From positions 1 through 64,000 of the forward strand of contig SSFI01000081.1 in assembly GCA_008015325.1 (NCBI GenBank): a stretch of 64,000 nt of DNA, read 5' to 3'. The position numbers were made by a program, and so were the translations under genes. Positions 24,431 through 34,325 of this stretch are shown piece after piece; position 1 is the stretch's first letter, and each line of letters starts with the position of its first letter. The notes under the pieces are model-generated. The model searched no databases. It saw only the letters and a program-made list of their open reading frames with translations, and had not been told where the DNA came from. Source of the DNA: Rheinheimera sp. (GTDB lineage: Bacteria; Pseudomonadota; Gammaproteobacteria; Enterobacterales; Alteromonadaceae).

Positions 24431-24696
24431 AACCGATCTTTTGATTTCACACTGAAGTGTTGTTGTAACTGGCGCCCGAGCCGGACACCCACCAGATAAC
24501 TCAGAATCACGCTCAGCATGACGCCCAGATCTGCCAGCGAGAACTTGTCGCCCGACCACTGACTGACCGCATAAAACGACAGGAAATACACCACAAAACC
24601 GACTCTTTTACCCGGCATTTTTGGATCATCGGACCCACCGGCAAATACACCGAGCAACAAAAACAACAAAGTACTGGCAAGGAATACAAAAAGCAT
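24427..24696 (-). CDS. Small membrane protein, unknown
   Basis: The 89-residue protein has two or three predicted membrane helices with a GGSDDPKMPGK loop between the first two. The C-terminus is basic. It is translationally coupled to the larger membrane protein downstream through an ATGA overlap. No family is recognised. Confidence 0.6.
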   Translation of the reverse strand: MLFVFLASTLLFLLLGVFAGGSDDPKMPGKRVGFVVYFLSFYAVSQWSGDKFSLADLGVMLSVILSYLVGVRLGRQLQQHFSVKSKDRL

Positions 24697-24777
24697 CGGC
24701 GCCGACCTGATGAAAAAGCAGACTGTCGAATTTATATCATAAAATTAACAGCCAGTTACAACATTCAGTGACGCGCC

Positions 24778-27700
24778 TCACCCCTCACCAAACAGCGCCA
24801 GTAAATCCATCACGCTGCCCTGCCACGGCTGGCCTTGAGTGCCGGCAAACAGCTGGTCGGCGAGGCCGCGTTTGTATTGCTGCATTTGCTGCACTTTTTC
24901 TTCGACGGTGTGACGGGCGATCAGCTTATACACAAACACCGCTTTGTCCTGACCGATGCGGTGCGCGCGGTCGGTGGCCTGATTTTCGGCGGCCGGGTTC
25001 CACCAGGGGTCGTAATGAATGACCGTATCGGCGGCAGTTAAATTCAGTCCGGTGCCGCCGGCTTTGAGGCTGATCAGGAAAATCGGATTACTGCCATGCT
25101 GGAAGTCGTCGATTTGTTGCTGACGGTTTTTGGTCTGGCCGGTTAGTTTGCTGTACGGAATGCCCAGATACTGCAGTTCCTGCTCAATTAAACCCAACAT
25201 GCTGGCGAACTGGCTGAACAGCAGAACTTTACGGCCTTCTTCCACCATTTCCGGCAGGTTGTCGCGCAGCCATTCTAATTTGGCGTTGTGCTTGACCGAC
25301 TGCGCCTGTTCAATCGGCACCAAGCGTGCATCGCAGCAAGCCTGGCGCAGTTTTAGCAACGCGTCGAGGAATTCAATCTGACTGGCGGCCACGCCTTTTT
25401 TCAGGAACAGCTCGCGTACTTTGGTTTCCATCACCAGCCGGATACTTTCATATAAATTGCGCTGGTCGTGTTCCAGTTCCAGCAGCTGAATGATTTCGGT
25501 TTTATCCGGCAATTCAGTCGCGACCTGGTTTTTGGTGCGGCGCAGCATAAAAGGCGCGATACGTTGCTTCAGCGCATTGGAACGTTCCATATCACCTTGT
25601 TTTTCAATAGGTTTACGGAACACTTGCTGGAAATAGGTCTCAGTCCCTAACAGGCCTGGCAAGACAAAATCAAACAGCGATTTCAGCTCGCCTAAATGGT
25701 TTTCCAACGGCGTGCCGCTCAACGCCAGACGGAAATCAGCTTTTAACAAACGCACCGCCTGCGCCGCCTGACTGCCGGAATTTTTAATATGCTGGGCTTC
25801 ATCCAGCACCACCAGACTAAAGCGCAGCTGCTGATACACTTTGATATCGCGCACAATCAACGGATAAGTCGTCACCAGCAAATCATAATCACTGAGCTGC
25901 TCAAACAAATGCTGACGTTTGCTGCCATAGATTTGCAGTACGCGCAGCTCGGGCGTAAACCGCGCAGCTTCCTGCTGCCAGTTGCCGAGCAAACTGGTCG
26001 GGCAGACAATTAATACCGGGCTATTCAACCGGCCGGCTTCGCGCTCGCTTTGGATAAAACTCAAGGTCTGCAGCGTTTTGCCAAGACCCATATCGTCGGC
26101 CAAAATGCCGCCTAAGCCATAAGTGCGCAGGAAACTGAGCCAGTTCAGACCTTGTTGCTGATAAGGCCGCAGTGTTGCCTGCAGCCGTTGTGGCACCGGC
26201 ACTTCGCTGATGCCATCAAACTGCTGCAACTGGGTGCTTAGACTGGCGACCCGGCTGGCGTTTAAGTATTTCACTTCGGCTGCGCCCGGCGGCGGCAAAA
26301 TGGCCGCTTTGTAATCTGGCAGCTCCAGTTCCAGCGGTGTTTTTTGCAGATTCAGCAGCTCGACAATAGTGTCGATCAGCGGCTGAATAAGACTCACCGG
26401 CAGCGCCAGCTGGCCCTGCGGTAACTTCAGCCAAATTTCCTGCTGCGCCGTGGGTAAGCCATATTGGCGCAGCCATTGGCTGATAAGCGGCAACAGCGGC
26501 ACCTGCACGCCATCGACTTCAACCTCAATGGCAACACCAAAGCCGCCTTTGGCTTTGTCCTGCACTTTGAGATAAGGCCGGTCACTTAAAATCGCCTGAT
26601 TAAAGCGGCTATCCTGCTCGACCCGCCAGCCCGCCGCACGTAGTTCCGGTAACGCCTGCAATAATTGCTGCCATAACAGCGGATTGTCCGGCCCTTCGCC
26701 GGTGCCAAAGCGCGCCGGATCTTTGGCCGGCGCTGTTTGCACCAGACCCAGTTCAGTCAGCTGCTCCACAGCCTGCACTTCAATGGCGCGCTGACGTTTG
26801 ATAAAAATCCGCTCAGCGCCTTGCTGAATTTCAGTCTGATGTGCAGTTAAATCCAGCGCCAGCCGGTGCGAGCCATAATCAAAGGCCAGAATGGCCTCGT
26901 CCTGGCCGGCATCACTTTGGCCCAGCTTTAACACCGGCACCGCATCAGCTTCGACCCGGCTTAAACCAACGCCGCGTGGAATGGGCAAACTGACGCGGGA
27001 AAACAACTGCTGCAGCCGGACCAGGCTGTCAGCGGCGGCATTGGCCGGGATCGGTGGCATCCGCGAGAGTAATTTCAGCTCACGGCCGGTTAAATCAGTT
27101 TCCAGCAGGCCCAGCTGATAGTTGCTGGTGTCGAGATAACAAGGCGGCTGGGTGTAAACCACTTCCAGTTCGGCGTCGTCGCCCAAATCCCATTCCAGCA
27201 GATAACCTTCGCGGCCGGCCAGCCAGTGCAGCTGCAGCGGTCGCGGAGCGCCCCAGCTCAGCGTGTGCCGGCCTTCGCCGAAATAACAGCGGCCGGTGGC
27301 CATCATCTGTTGCAACAGGGCATAACCCCAGTCGTCTTCCAGCAGGGCCTGATCTTTTAAATTTTGCGCGCGGAATAAATTCAGCAGACGAAAATCAGCT
27401 TCTTCAATCCAGTAGGGTTGCAGGTAACCGGAGAAATCCTGTGCTGTGATAGCAGTGCCTTTGCTGTAACCACCTTTTTTACTGGTCTTGACCCGGCGTG
27501 GATAAAGCTGCAAGCCGCTTTGGCCATAACTTAAAATGTACAGCACCACTTCACGCAGTTTGGCACTGTCGGCCGACTGCCCGGTCTGACGCTCGGCGTC
27601 GGCAAACCATTGCGTCAGCTGACGCAGCGGCAGCTGCTGCAAATCAACCTGTTGTTGCTCCCAGGCCTGTTTTAACTTGAGCAGCACTGCCAGCACGTGT

Positions 27701-27945
27701 TTACAACGGCCACCGACCGGGCAACTGCAGGAATCGGTCAGCTGCCAGTCACCATCTCTTTGTTTTAAAGACAAATATTGCCGATACGGCGCTAAAGCTT
27801 CACCCCAGACCTGCGCACTGATCGACGACAAATCCTCGTTATATTCCAGCTTGATCACTTTGCCGGCCTGCCAATAAGCGCGGGCGCGCTGAAAAGTAGC
27901 AGGGTCAAACCAGAGTTGCAGTTGCACAGGACTTATCGGAAACAC
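24778..27945 (-). CDS. SWIM zinc-finger SNF2-family helicase (HepA/RapA-like)
   Basis: The 1055-residue protein begins with a SWIM zinc finger (CSCPVGGRCKHVLAV, about residues 72-86). After a long middle region comes an SNF2 ATPase core: the Walker A motif ADDMGLGKT near 620, DEAQH near 730, SGTPLEN near 760, and the C-terminal helicase motifs LKAGGTGLNLT and DRAHRIGQ near 970-1010. It is a DNA-translocating ATPase that remodels protein-DNA or transcription complexes in the cytoplasm. It is monocistronic, divergent from the amidohydrolase gene. Exact function in bacteria is not settled. Confidence 0.92.
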   Translation of the reverse strand: MFPISPVQLQLWFDPATFQRARAYWQAGKVIKLEYNEDLSSISAQVWGEALAPYRQYLSLKQRDGDWQLTDSCSCPVGGRCKHVLAVLLKLKQAWEQQQVDLQQLPLRQLTQWFADAERQTGQSADSAKLREVVLYILSYGQSGLQLYPRRVKTSKKGGYSKGTAITAQDFSGYLQPYWIEEADFRLLNLFRAQNLKDQALLEDDWGYALLQQMMATGRCYFGEGRHTLSWGAPRPLQLHWLAGREGYLLEWDLGDDAELEVVYTQPPCYLDTSNYQLGLLETDLTGRELKLLSRMPPIPANAAADSLVRLQQLFSRVSLPIPRGVGLSRVEADAVPVLKLGQSDAGQDEAILAFDYGSHRLALDLTAHQTEIQQGAERIFIKRQRAIEVQAVEQLTELGLVQTAPAKDPARFGTGEGPDNPLLWQQLLQALPELRAAGWRVEQDSRFNQAILSDRPYLKVQDKAKGGFGVAIEVEVDGVQVPLLPLISQWLRQYGLPTAQQEIWLKLPQGQLALPVSLIQPLIDTIVELLNLQKTPLELELPDYKAAILPPPGAAEVKYLNASRVASLSTQLQQFDGISEVPVPQRLQATLRPYQQQGLNWLSFLRTYGLGGILADDMGLGKTLQTLSFIQSEREAGRLNSPVLIVCPTSLLGNWQQEAARFTPELRVLQIYGSKRQHLFEQLSDYDLLVTTYPLIVRDIKVYQQLRFSLVVLDEAQHIKNSGSQAAQAVRLLKADFRLALSGTPLENHLGELKSLFDFVLPGLLGTETYFQQVFRKPIEKQGDMERSNALKQRIAPFMLRRTKNQVATELPDKTEIIQLLELEHDQRNLYESIRLVMETKVRELFLKKGVAASQIEFLDALLKLRQACCDARLVPIEQAQSVKHNAKLEWLRDNLPEMVEEGRKVLLFSQFASMLGLIEQELQYLGIPYSKLTGQTKNRQQQIDDFQHGSNPIFLISLKAGGTGLNLTAADTVIHYDPWWNPAAENQATDRAHRIGQDKAVFVYKLIARHTVEEKVQQMQQYKRGLADQLFAGTQGQPWQGSVMDLLALFGEG

Positions 27946-28167
27946 AGCTGAGTTATTCCTTCGCGGAAAAAAGGCAAACCGCTAGTGTACCGGAATGTCC
28001 GGGCCGGCCAAAGTATTCCGCAGCTGATTGCGGGGTTTTGTGCAACTTGGTGACATTAAAAGCGACCAATAACCGGAAAAGTCCGGCGATCAAAGGCCGG
28101 TTAGATGAGTACGGCAGACAAATTTGCATTATGCTGGCTGTTTGGGTGCAAACACCGGGAACCTCAG

Positions 28168-30264
28168 ATGAAAATAAAAATCCTTAGTCTGTTAACGATG
28201 CTGGCCTGTGCCCAGCAAGCCTTAGCAGCCGAACAACTCAAATACACTATTCTGGTCGACAACGGCGTCAAAGCCGGCGAGCAAATCGTCGACATCAAAG
28301 ACAACGGCGAAACCTCGGTGCGCTTTATCTTTAAAGACAACGGCCGCGGGCCGGAAATTAACGAAACCATCAAACTGAATAAAGACGGCTTTATCACCGA
28401 CTACCAGGCCAAAGGCGCCACCACTTTTGGCTCTGTGGTGAGTGAAAGCTTTAAAGTCGAAAACGGCACCGCGCGCTGGAGCACCGGCAAAGAACAAGGC
28501 AGTGCCAAATACAACCAAAACGCGCTGTATCTGCCGGTCGATGGCACGCCACAGCTGGCGACAGTTGCCATCGCCGCCATGGCGAAAAGTGGCAAAAACA
28601 GCCTGCCATTATTGCCAAGCGGCACTTTGCAACAGCAAGTCGCCGGTGAACTGATTGTTGAAAACGCCGGTGAAAAACAGCAGGTACAGTTGTTAGTGCA
28701 AACCGGTGTTGGCTTTGAGCCGAATTTTGTCTGGGCGACCAAAGGCGAAACGCCACGGCTGTTTGCCAGCATTGCACCCGGTTATCTGACGCTGATTGAA
28801 GAAGGCTGGCAGGGCAACGCCGATGCGATGCTCGCAATGCAACTGAAAGCCGAAACCACGTTGCTGGAAAAAATGGCCACTGAGCTGCCAAAAGAACTGC
28901 ACGGCCTGACCGTGGTGCGTAACGCGCGCATTTTCGACAGCGTGACCTTGCAGGTCGGGGCGCCAAGCGACATCTATATGCTTCGCGGCAAAATCACCAC
29001 AGTAGTGCCGGCCGGCTCGTTGCAAAGCCCGGTACAGCATGAAATCGACGCGGCGAATCGCATCGTCGTGCCAGGCCTCTTTGATATGCACGGCCATATT
29101 TCGCGCTGGGAAGGTCCACTCCATCTGGCGGCCGGCGTGACTACGCTGCGTGATATGGGCAACGACAACGCCAATATGCAGCTGATGATCGACGAAATTG
29201 CCCATGACCAGTTGCTGGCGCCGACTATAGTACCGACCGGTTTCCTCGAAGGTGAAAGCCCTTATTCATCGCGCAGTGGTTTTGTGATCAAAGACTTAGC
29301 CGGTGCCAAACAGGCGATTGACTGGTACGCCGCCCACGGTTACCCGCAGCTGAAGATTTATAACTCGTTCCCGAAAGCCATCCTAAAAGACACTGTGGCT
29401 TACGCCCACAGCCGTGGCCTGCGCGTCAGTGGCCATGTGCCGGCGTTTTTAAAGGCTGAAGATGTGGTTGCCGCCGGTTTTGATGAAATTCAGCATATCA
29501 ATCAGTTATTGCTGAACTTCCTGGTGAAACCGGACACCGACACCCGCACACTGGAGCGGTTTTATTTACCGGCGAAACAAGTGGCTGATTTGGACCTGCA
29601 AAGCAAAAAAGTACAGGATTTCATTAAGTTATTGAAAGACAATAATCTGTCAGTCGACCCGACGCTGGCAACTTTTGATTTCCTGAAAAAAGTTGATGGC
29701 AGCGTCGGCGAACCCTGGCGCGCCATCGTGAAAAATCTGCCGCCAGATGTGCAACGTCGTTATGCCCGCGCCGAACTGGATATTCCGGATGACGCCACAG
29801 CGCAGCGTTATGCCAAGTCCTACGCCAAGATGGTCGAGTTTGTTGGCATGATGTACAAAGCCGGCATTCCGGTGGTGGCCGGTACTGACGAACTGGCTGG
29901 CTTTACATTACAAGGCGAGCTGGAACTGTTGGTCAAAGCTGGTTTAACCCCGGCGCAGGCGCTGCAGGTCGCAACCTTAAACGGCGCGAAATTCAGTAAA
30001 GTGGCGGAAACCAAAGGCCAGATTAAACCGGGCTTTGATGCCGATTTACTGCTGGTCGACGGCGACCCGACAAAGAATATCGCCGACATCCGCCAGCTGG
30101 CGCTGGTGGTGACCCAGGGTAAAGCCATGGTGCCATCGCAGATTTATCAGCGTATCGGCGTGCAGCCTTTTGCCAAAACTACAGTGAGTATCCGCGATTT
30201 TGCTGAGCCAGCCGGCAAAGCCGCCAGCGGCGGTGCCAGAACCGGTCACCGGCATATGCATTGA
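28168..30264 (+). CDS. Exported amidohydrolase-family enzyme
   Basis: The open frame starts at 28105, but the ATG at 28168 opens a clean signal peptide (MKIKILSLLTMLACAQQALA), giving about 698 residues. The N-terminal part (about 20-270) is a beta-rich domain. The second part is a metal-dependent amidohydrolase: HGH in LFDMHGHIS near 310, GHVPAF and QHINQ providing further His ligands near 430-455, and GTDELAG with the catalytic Asp near 595. It probably hydrolyses a peptide or cyclic amide in the periplasm. The substrate cannot be inferred. A strong terminator follows. Confidence 0.88.
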   Translation: MKIKILSLLTMLACAQQALAAEQLKYTILVDNGVKAGEQIVDIKDNGETSVRFIFKDNGRGPEINETIKLNKDGFITDYQAKGATTFGSVVSESFKVENGTARWSTGKEQGSAKYNQNALYLPVDGTPQLATVAIAAMAKSGKNSLPLLPSGTLQQQVAGELIVENAGEKQQVQLLVQTGVGFEPNFVWATKGETPRLFASIAPGYLTLIEEGWQGNADAMLAMQLKAETTLLEKMATELPKELHGLTVVRNARIFDSVTLQVGAPSDIYMLRGKITTVVPAGSLQSPVQHEIDAANRIVVPGLFDMHGHISRWEGPLHLAAGVTTLRDMGNDNANMQLMIDEIAHDQLLAPTIVPTGFLEGESPYSSRSGFVIKDLAGAKQAIDWYAAHGYPQLKIYNSFPKAILKDTVAYAHSRGLRVSGHVPAFLKAEDVVAAGFDEIQHINQLLLNFLVKPDTDTRTLERFYLPAKQVADLDLQSKKVQDFIKLLKDNNLSVDPTLATFDFLKKVDGSVGEPWRAIVKNLPPDVQRRYARAELDIPDDATAQRYAKSYAKMVEFVGMMYKAGIPVVAGTDELAGFTLQGELELLVKAGLTPAQALQVATLNGAKFSKVAETKGQIKPGFDADLLLVDGDPTKNIADIRQLALVVTQGKAMVPSQIYQRIGVQPFAKTTVSIRDFAEPAGKAASGGARTGHRHMH

Positions 30265-30288
30265 TAGTTTAGGTTGCAGAAAAAACAG

Positions 30289-30313
30289 ACCCGGCAAGCG
30301 CCGGGTTTGTTTT
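30289..30313 (+). terminator. Rho-independent terminator after the amidohydrolase gene
   Basis: ACCCGGC and GCCGGGT form a perfect 7-bp stem with a four-base loop, followed by TTGTTTT. Six A residues precede the stem at 30280-30285, so it might also act in the other direction for the convergent DUF3429 gene. Confidence 0.85.
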
Positions 30314-30363
30314 ATGTACAGGACGTTCGGTACGCCGAAATTGCAGCGGCAGTATTTCGGCGC

Positions 30364-30807
30364 TTACATCTGCAAGAACAACAGCAAAGCCGCGTGGCAC
30401 GCCACGACCACCGCCGTAAGTTGCTTACGCAATTGCAGATAAGCCGGGTGATATTGCTGATCCAGTTCAAACCAGCGCTCACCAAGACGCAGCGCGACAA
30501 ACAGCAGCAGTTCGACAGTTAAAGTCGCTGCCTGCGGCAAAAAACCAGCCAGAAAGGTCAACACAGGTAAACTGACGGCAAACACCGCCAAAGGCCAGAC
30601 CGACAGCCGCTGTGACCAGACCGGCCACAACACACCGGCCATAAAGCCGAGGATAATAGCGCTGTAACGCTGAAACATGGCTAAGGCATCAAAACCCGGC
30701 ACCGGGAAAAATGTCAGCAGGCTTAAAGCCAGAAACGGCAATAAACCGAGATAACCGAGAATATGTAAAGCGGGCATAGGGGTATCAGCGTCTTGGTGAT
30801 GTTGCAT
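30364..30807 (-). CDS. DUF3429 membrane protein
   Basis: The 147-residue protein has about four membrane helices and the DUF3429 pattern, including LGYLGLLPF near the start, RYSAIILGFMAGVLWP in the middle and YLQLRKQLT near the end. This family is widespread in proteobacteria and has no assigned function. It converges on the amidohydrolase gene and is followed on the same strand by the ubiCA genes. Confidence 0.85.
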   Translation of the reverse strand: MQHHQDADTPMPALHILGYLGLLPFLALSLLTFFPVPGFDALAMFQRYSAIILGFMAGVLWPVWSQRLSVWPLAVFAVSLPVLTFLAGFLPQAATLTVELLLFVALRLGERWFELDQQYHPAYLQLRKQLTAVVVACHAALLLFLQM

Positions 30808-30941
30808 AGCAAAGCCTTACGGGACTGTGTGGCAATTGGATCGCATCACCATAACATCAGTTGATGACAGCATGCACCGAAGTCAGCTCAACCGCCGGAA
30901 AAACACCGCCACGGCGCAATCAATACATCATGACTACACCA

Positions 30942-31802
30942 TCACTGCCCCAACACAATGCCGGCAAAGACGACAGCGCCGACATAATGATTGTGCAAAA
31001 AGGCGCGGAAACAACCGTCGCGGCCCTGCCTTGCCAGCCGGTGCTGATAAAAAAACAGCAGCAGTACTGCGAGCAGGGCGTAGCTGTATGCTTCACCGAG
31101 GCCAGCCAACTGACCGGCCCACTCCAGCAGCGCTAAAGTACCAAGCTGCAGCAGCGCAATAATCCAAAGGCCATAACGGCCAAATAACCGTGCCGTGGAT
31201 TTAACGCCGATTTTGACGTCGTCATCCTGATCAACCATCGCATAAAAAGTGTCGTAAGCGACGGTCCACAGCAGGTTGGCACCGTACAGCACCCAGACCA
31301 GCAATGGCAGCTGTCCCTGTATTGCCATAAAACTCATCGGCATCCCCCAACTGAAGGCGGCGCCCAGCACTACTTGCGGCAAGTGCGTGATTCGTTTCAT
31401 AAAGGGATAAATGGCGGCCAGCAGCACAGCAACACCGCTTAACAACACGGTTTGCCAGTTTAAAAACAGCAGCAAACAGGCCGACAACACCAGCAACAAC
31501 AAGAATAATTGCAAAGCCTCGCGACTACTGACCCGCCCTGCCGCCAATGGGCGGTTTTTGGTACGTTCTACCGCGCCATCAAAATTGCGGTCGGCGTAAT
31601 CGTTAATCACACAACCAGCCGAGCGCATCAACACCACACCGAGGCCAAACACTAACAGCATGGTCAGGCCGGGAAAGCCGTCAGCTGCCAGCCACAAAGC
31701 CCAGGCTGTCGGCCACAACAACAGATAGATACCAATAGGTTTATCTAACCGCATCAGTTGTTTATATTCAGGCCAGTGCGCCAGGGTCAATTGCCAGTTC
31801 AT
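30942..31802 (-). CDS. ubiA: 4-hydroxybenzoate polyprenyltransferase UbiA
   Basis: The frame extends to 31892, but the ATG at 31802, two bases after the ubiC stop, begins the typical UbiA N-terminus. The product has about 286 residues and multiple membrane helices. It has the first Asp-rich motif NDYADRNFDG near 67-76 and the second, DQDDDVKIG, in the C-terminal half. It prenylates 4-hydroxybenzoate in the inner membrane, the second step of ubiquinone biosynthesis. It sits directly downstream of ubiC, which supplies its substrate. Confidence 0.95.
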   Translation of the reverse strand: MNWQLTLAHWPEYKQLMRLDKPIGIYLLLWPTAWALWLAADGFPGLTMLLVFGLGVVLMRSAGCVINDYADRNFDGAVERTKNRPLAAGRVSSREALQLFLLLLVLSACLLLFLNWQTVLLSGVAVLLAAIYPFMKRITHLPQVVLGAAFSWGMPMSFMAIQGQLPLLVWVLYGANLLWTVAYDTFYAMVDQDDDVKIGVKSTARLFGRYGLWIIALLQLGTLALLEWAGQLAGLGEAYSYALLAVLLLFFYQHRLARQGRDGCFRAFLHNHYVGAVVFAGIVLGQ

Positions 31803-31804
31803 GC

Positions 31805-32332
31805 TCAGATAAACTCCGCTAACGCAGGTAAATACAGTTCCTGCACTAATAATTCGTGGTGTGACAAAGTGAAATAAGAACGCCGGCCCCACAGCTGCGG
31901 CAAAGCACCGACCGACCGCAGCTGCAACCCGGCGGCAAACAAGGCCAGTTCAATGGCGCTACGCTGTAAATCGGGCTGGGTAAAAATATAATGACCGAGC
32001 GGCATAGTGCCGAGATCGGCCAGCGGTTGCAAAGCGGCGACTGTATGGTCCGGTAAAAAACTCTGCGCATAGATACAAGGTTGTTGGTCCAGCAGCAACA
32101 CCACTTCACGGACTAAACCGCACTGGGTTTGCCAGCGCTGTTGCAGAAATTCCGGCAAGTCGATGTTTTGTTGTAACAACAACTGCAAACTAAAGGTACG
32201 CCCCGTCCCTTGCAGACGCGCGGTCAGCGAGCCGGGTTCCAACAACCAATCCAGCCAAAACGGAGCGATACCGGCGGGCTGTTGCGCCGACCAATCCGCC
32301 TGCCAAATGGGCGCTACATCTACATCATTCAA
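31805..32332 (-). CDS. ubiC: Chorismate pyruvate-lyase UbiC
   Basis: This 175-residue soluble protein has the UbiC pattern, including WLLEPGSLTARL near residues 29-40, a conserved REVVLL strand and the C-terminal RRSYF segment. It converts chorismate to 4-hydroxybenzoate and pyruvate. It is co-transcribed with ubiA. It is unlikely to be dedicated to the APE cluster 14 kb away, although its product is chemically similar to an aryl starter. Confidence 0.93.
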   Translation of the reverse strand: MNDVDVAPIWQADWSAQQPAGIAPFWLDWLLEPGSLTARLQGTGRTFSLQLLLQQNIDLPEFLQQRWQTQCGLVREVVLLLDQQPCIYAQSFLPDHTVAALQPLADLGTMPLGHYIFTQPDLQRSAIELALFAAGLQLRSVGALPQLWGRRSYFTLSHHELLVQELYLPALAEFI

Positions 32333-32575
32333 ACCAACACCTGGTCACAACAGTTTTATTGAACGCGCATCATACCAAGTTCTGCCGGCTGTTTTCATCC
32401 ACAAGGACTGCTGTCGGGCACACGCCTTTGACAGCGTCGGAAAAATCGACCATAGATTGTCGAAATAGCGAGAAAACTGCTGCCAGTTTTTTCATCATTC
32501 GCCCGCATGCTCAGGATAGTGTTCTGCCAAGCTCTCGGGTAAACTTGTAAACCTACCAATTAAGCGGACTCAGCT

Positions 32576-32995
32576 GTGTTAGCCAACAAGACTCTTCTCG
32601 GCCTTTTCTTTCTGTTGTTTGTCCCTGTCGCCTTTGCGCAGGAGCCCGCACCGGCTGCACCGGCCAAACCCAAAGTGGTCTATCACGGGTTTGACCCGGA
32701 TATCGTCACCAACTACGTCACCGACGGGCAGAAATCCTTAGGTTATGTGCGGGTGACTATGGAGTTGATGATCAAAGACAAAAAGTTTTTGCCGTTGATT
32801 GAACATCATGAACCACTGATCCTTGATGCTATCGTTGGCGTGTTTGGCAAAGAAGCAGATACGACTATTAAATCGCTGCAGGGCCGCGAAGAAGTCCGGA
32901 TGAAAATTCTTGAGAAAATCAATGAGCTGATGAAAAAAGAGACAGGAACTGAGCTGGTACAGGACGTGTTATTTACCAAATACCTGTACCAGTAA
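32576..32995 (+). CDS. FliL-like membrane-associated protein
   Basis: The 139-residue protein has an N-terminal signal or anchor segment ending at about AFAQEP, a proline/alanine linker, and then a FliL-like domain with MELMIKDKKFLP and the helix PLILDAIVGVFG. The start is GTG at 32576. It is divergent from ubiC. Standalone FliL-family genes next to ubiCA are common in marine gammaproteobacteria, and their link to flagellar stator function is uncertain. No other flagellar gene is near. Confidence 0.8.
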   Translation: MLANKTLLGLFFLLFVPVAFAQEPAPAAPAKPKVVYHGFDPDIVTNYVTDGQKSLGYVRVTMELMIKDKKFLPLIEHHEPLILDAIVGVFGKEADTTIKSLQGREEVRMKILEKINELMKKETGTELVQDVLFTKYLYQ

Positions 32996-33004
32996 TCGCT
33001 GGGA

Positions 33005-33838
33005 TTAACCCGGCTGGCGCACCGGGCTTCGGGCCAGTGTCGCCAGCGCCATGCCGCAGACAAATCCGCTCAGATGTGCCCAGTTTGCCGTGTTGACCCA
33101 GAGTAAATCGGCAAAACCTAAACCCAGGAAACCCAGCGCCAGCACCAGGTCAGGTTTGGATAACTGCAGCGGTTGTTGTGGGTAGCGCCAGCCATAGACC
33201 CAGACAAAACCAAAAATCGCATAAACCACGCCGGATAAGCCGCCAAAATTCGGCCCGGTCAGCAGAAACTGACTCAGGTTACTGACAAAACCAGCAACCA
33301 GCGCCAATAGCAATAACTGCCGGCTGCCCAGCCAGACTTCAAGCCGGCCACCGTAAATCCATAACGCCAGTAAATTAAACATCAGATGCGCAGCAGAAAA
33401 ATGCAGCAGCACCGGGCTCCACCAGCGATAACTCAGCAGCTCAGGGGCATCCGCACTGAAAAACCGCAAACTATCAAATACTTGCTGTGGCCAAATTTGC
33501 AAACAAACAAATACCAGCAACGCCGGGATGGTCAGTAACCAGACCACTGGCCCGGTTTGTTGCAAAAAACCCTGGCCTAATGCGCCGAGCCCGCTGCTGC
33601 CGGTATGCTGCAGCGGCTGGCTGCGCTGCCAGGCTGCAGCACTGTATTTGTCATGTCCGGGCTGTTGTAAAAACTGCTGCAACTCGGCAGCAACTTGCGG
33701 CTCGTCCGCCGCCTCGCAGAAAATTTCGGCATGCTCTGCGCTATGCACCACCACACTGACCGACCAGCCCTGCGTCAGGCAATAATCGGCAAAGGTCTGA
33801 GCTGCGGCAGCGGAATTCAGCACGGCCAGCTGTTGCAT
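33005..33838 (-). CDS. glpG: Rhomboid intramembrane serine protease GlpG
   Basis: The 277-residue protein has an N-terminal cytoplasmic domain (about 1-65) and a six-helix rhomboid core. The catalytic Ser202 is in GGLSGVVYA and His255 in WAHLSGF, almost the same numbering as in E. coli GlpG. The HLMFN motif (151-155) is also present. It cleaves transmembrane substrates in the inner membrane. It follows glpE by five bases, forming a glpEG pair without the glpR found in enterobacteria. Confidence 0.95.
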   Translation of the reverse strand: MQQLAVLNSAAAAQTFADYCLTQGWSVSVVVHSAEHAEIFCEAADEPQVAAELQQFLQQPGHDKYSAAAWQRSQPLQHTGSSGLGALGQGFLQQTGPVVWLLTIPALLVFVCLQIWPQQVFDSLRFFSADAPELLSYRWWSPVLLHFSAAHLMFNLLALWIYGGRLEVWLGSRQLLLLALVAGFVSNLSQFLLTGPNFGGLSGVVYAIFGFVWVYGWRYPQQPLQLSKPDLVLALGFLGLGFADLLWVNTANWAHLSGFVCGMALATLARSPVRQPG

Positions 33839-33843
33839 GCCGC

Positions 33844-34167
33844 TTACTCCTGCGAACTGCTGAACGGATAAGCCAGACGCCAGCTTTCAAAACCACCGTC
33901 CATGCTGTACACAGTATCAAAACCCTGTTCAGCCAGATATTGTGCCGCGCCCTGGCTGGAACGACCGTGATAACACACCACCACCACCGGCTTATCCAGC
34001 GGGGTTTGCTGCATAAACTGGTGCAAAGTGCCGTTGGTCAGATGATAAGCGCCGTCGATATGAGCGCTGGCAAAGCTCTGGTCGTCACGAATATCAGCGA
34101 TCACCACGTCACCGGCGGCTAAGGCGGCAAAAGTTTCGCTGGTGGAAATATGTTTAAATTCGGACAT
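33844..34167 (-). CDS. glpE: Thiosulfate sulfurtransferase GlpE (rhodanese)
   Basis: This 107-residue single-domain rhodanese has the active-site loop CYHGRS starting at Cys65, the same position as in E. coli GlpE, and the N-terminal ADIRDDQSF segment. It transfers sulfane sulfur from thiosulfate to thiol acceptors in the cytoplasm. It is upstream of and likely co-transcribed with glpG. Confidence 0.94.
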   Translation of the reverse strand: MSEFKHISTSETFAALAAGDVVIADIRDDQSFASAHIDGAYHLTNGTLHQFMQQTPLDKPVVVVCYHGRSSQGAAQYLAEQGFDTVYSMDGGFESWRLAYPFSSSQE

Positions 34168-34325
34168 GCTTGATTCTCCCGTTAAAGACCCGCCGCATGT
34201 TAGCCCAGTCCCGACAAAAGATCAGCTGTAGTTCCGGTGAAAGGCGCTGTTGCTGCAAATTTATGCTTCTGCAACCGGACAGCCTTAGGTACAATACGCG
34301 GCCTGTTGTGTTTTGAGTACCTGCC

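Noticed and set aside
28222..29205. Several long minus-strand frames within the amidohydrolase gene
   Set aside because: They are antisense shadows of a well-supported gene with signal peptide and metal-site motifs.
31805..32332. ubiC as starter-supplying gene of the pigment cluster
   Set aside because: It is coupled to ubiA in a standard ubiquinone arrangement, outside the accessory block, and the pigment operon has its own ammonia-lyase.
33005..34167. glpEGR operon with a regulator
   Set aside because: Only glpE and glpG are present; no glpR-like gene lies next to them.
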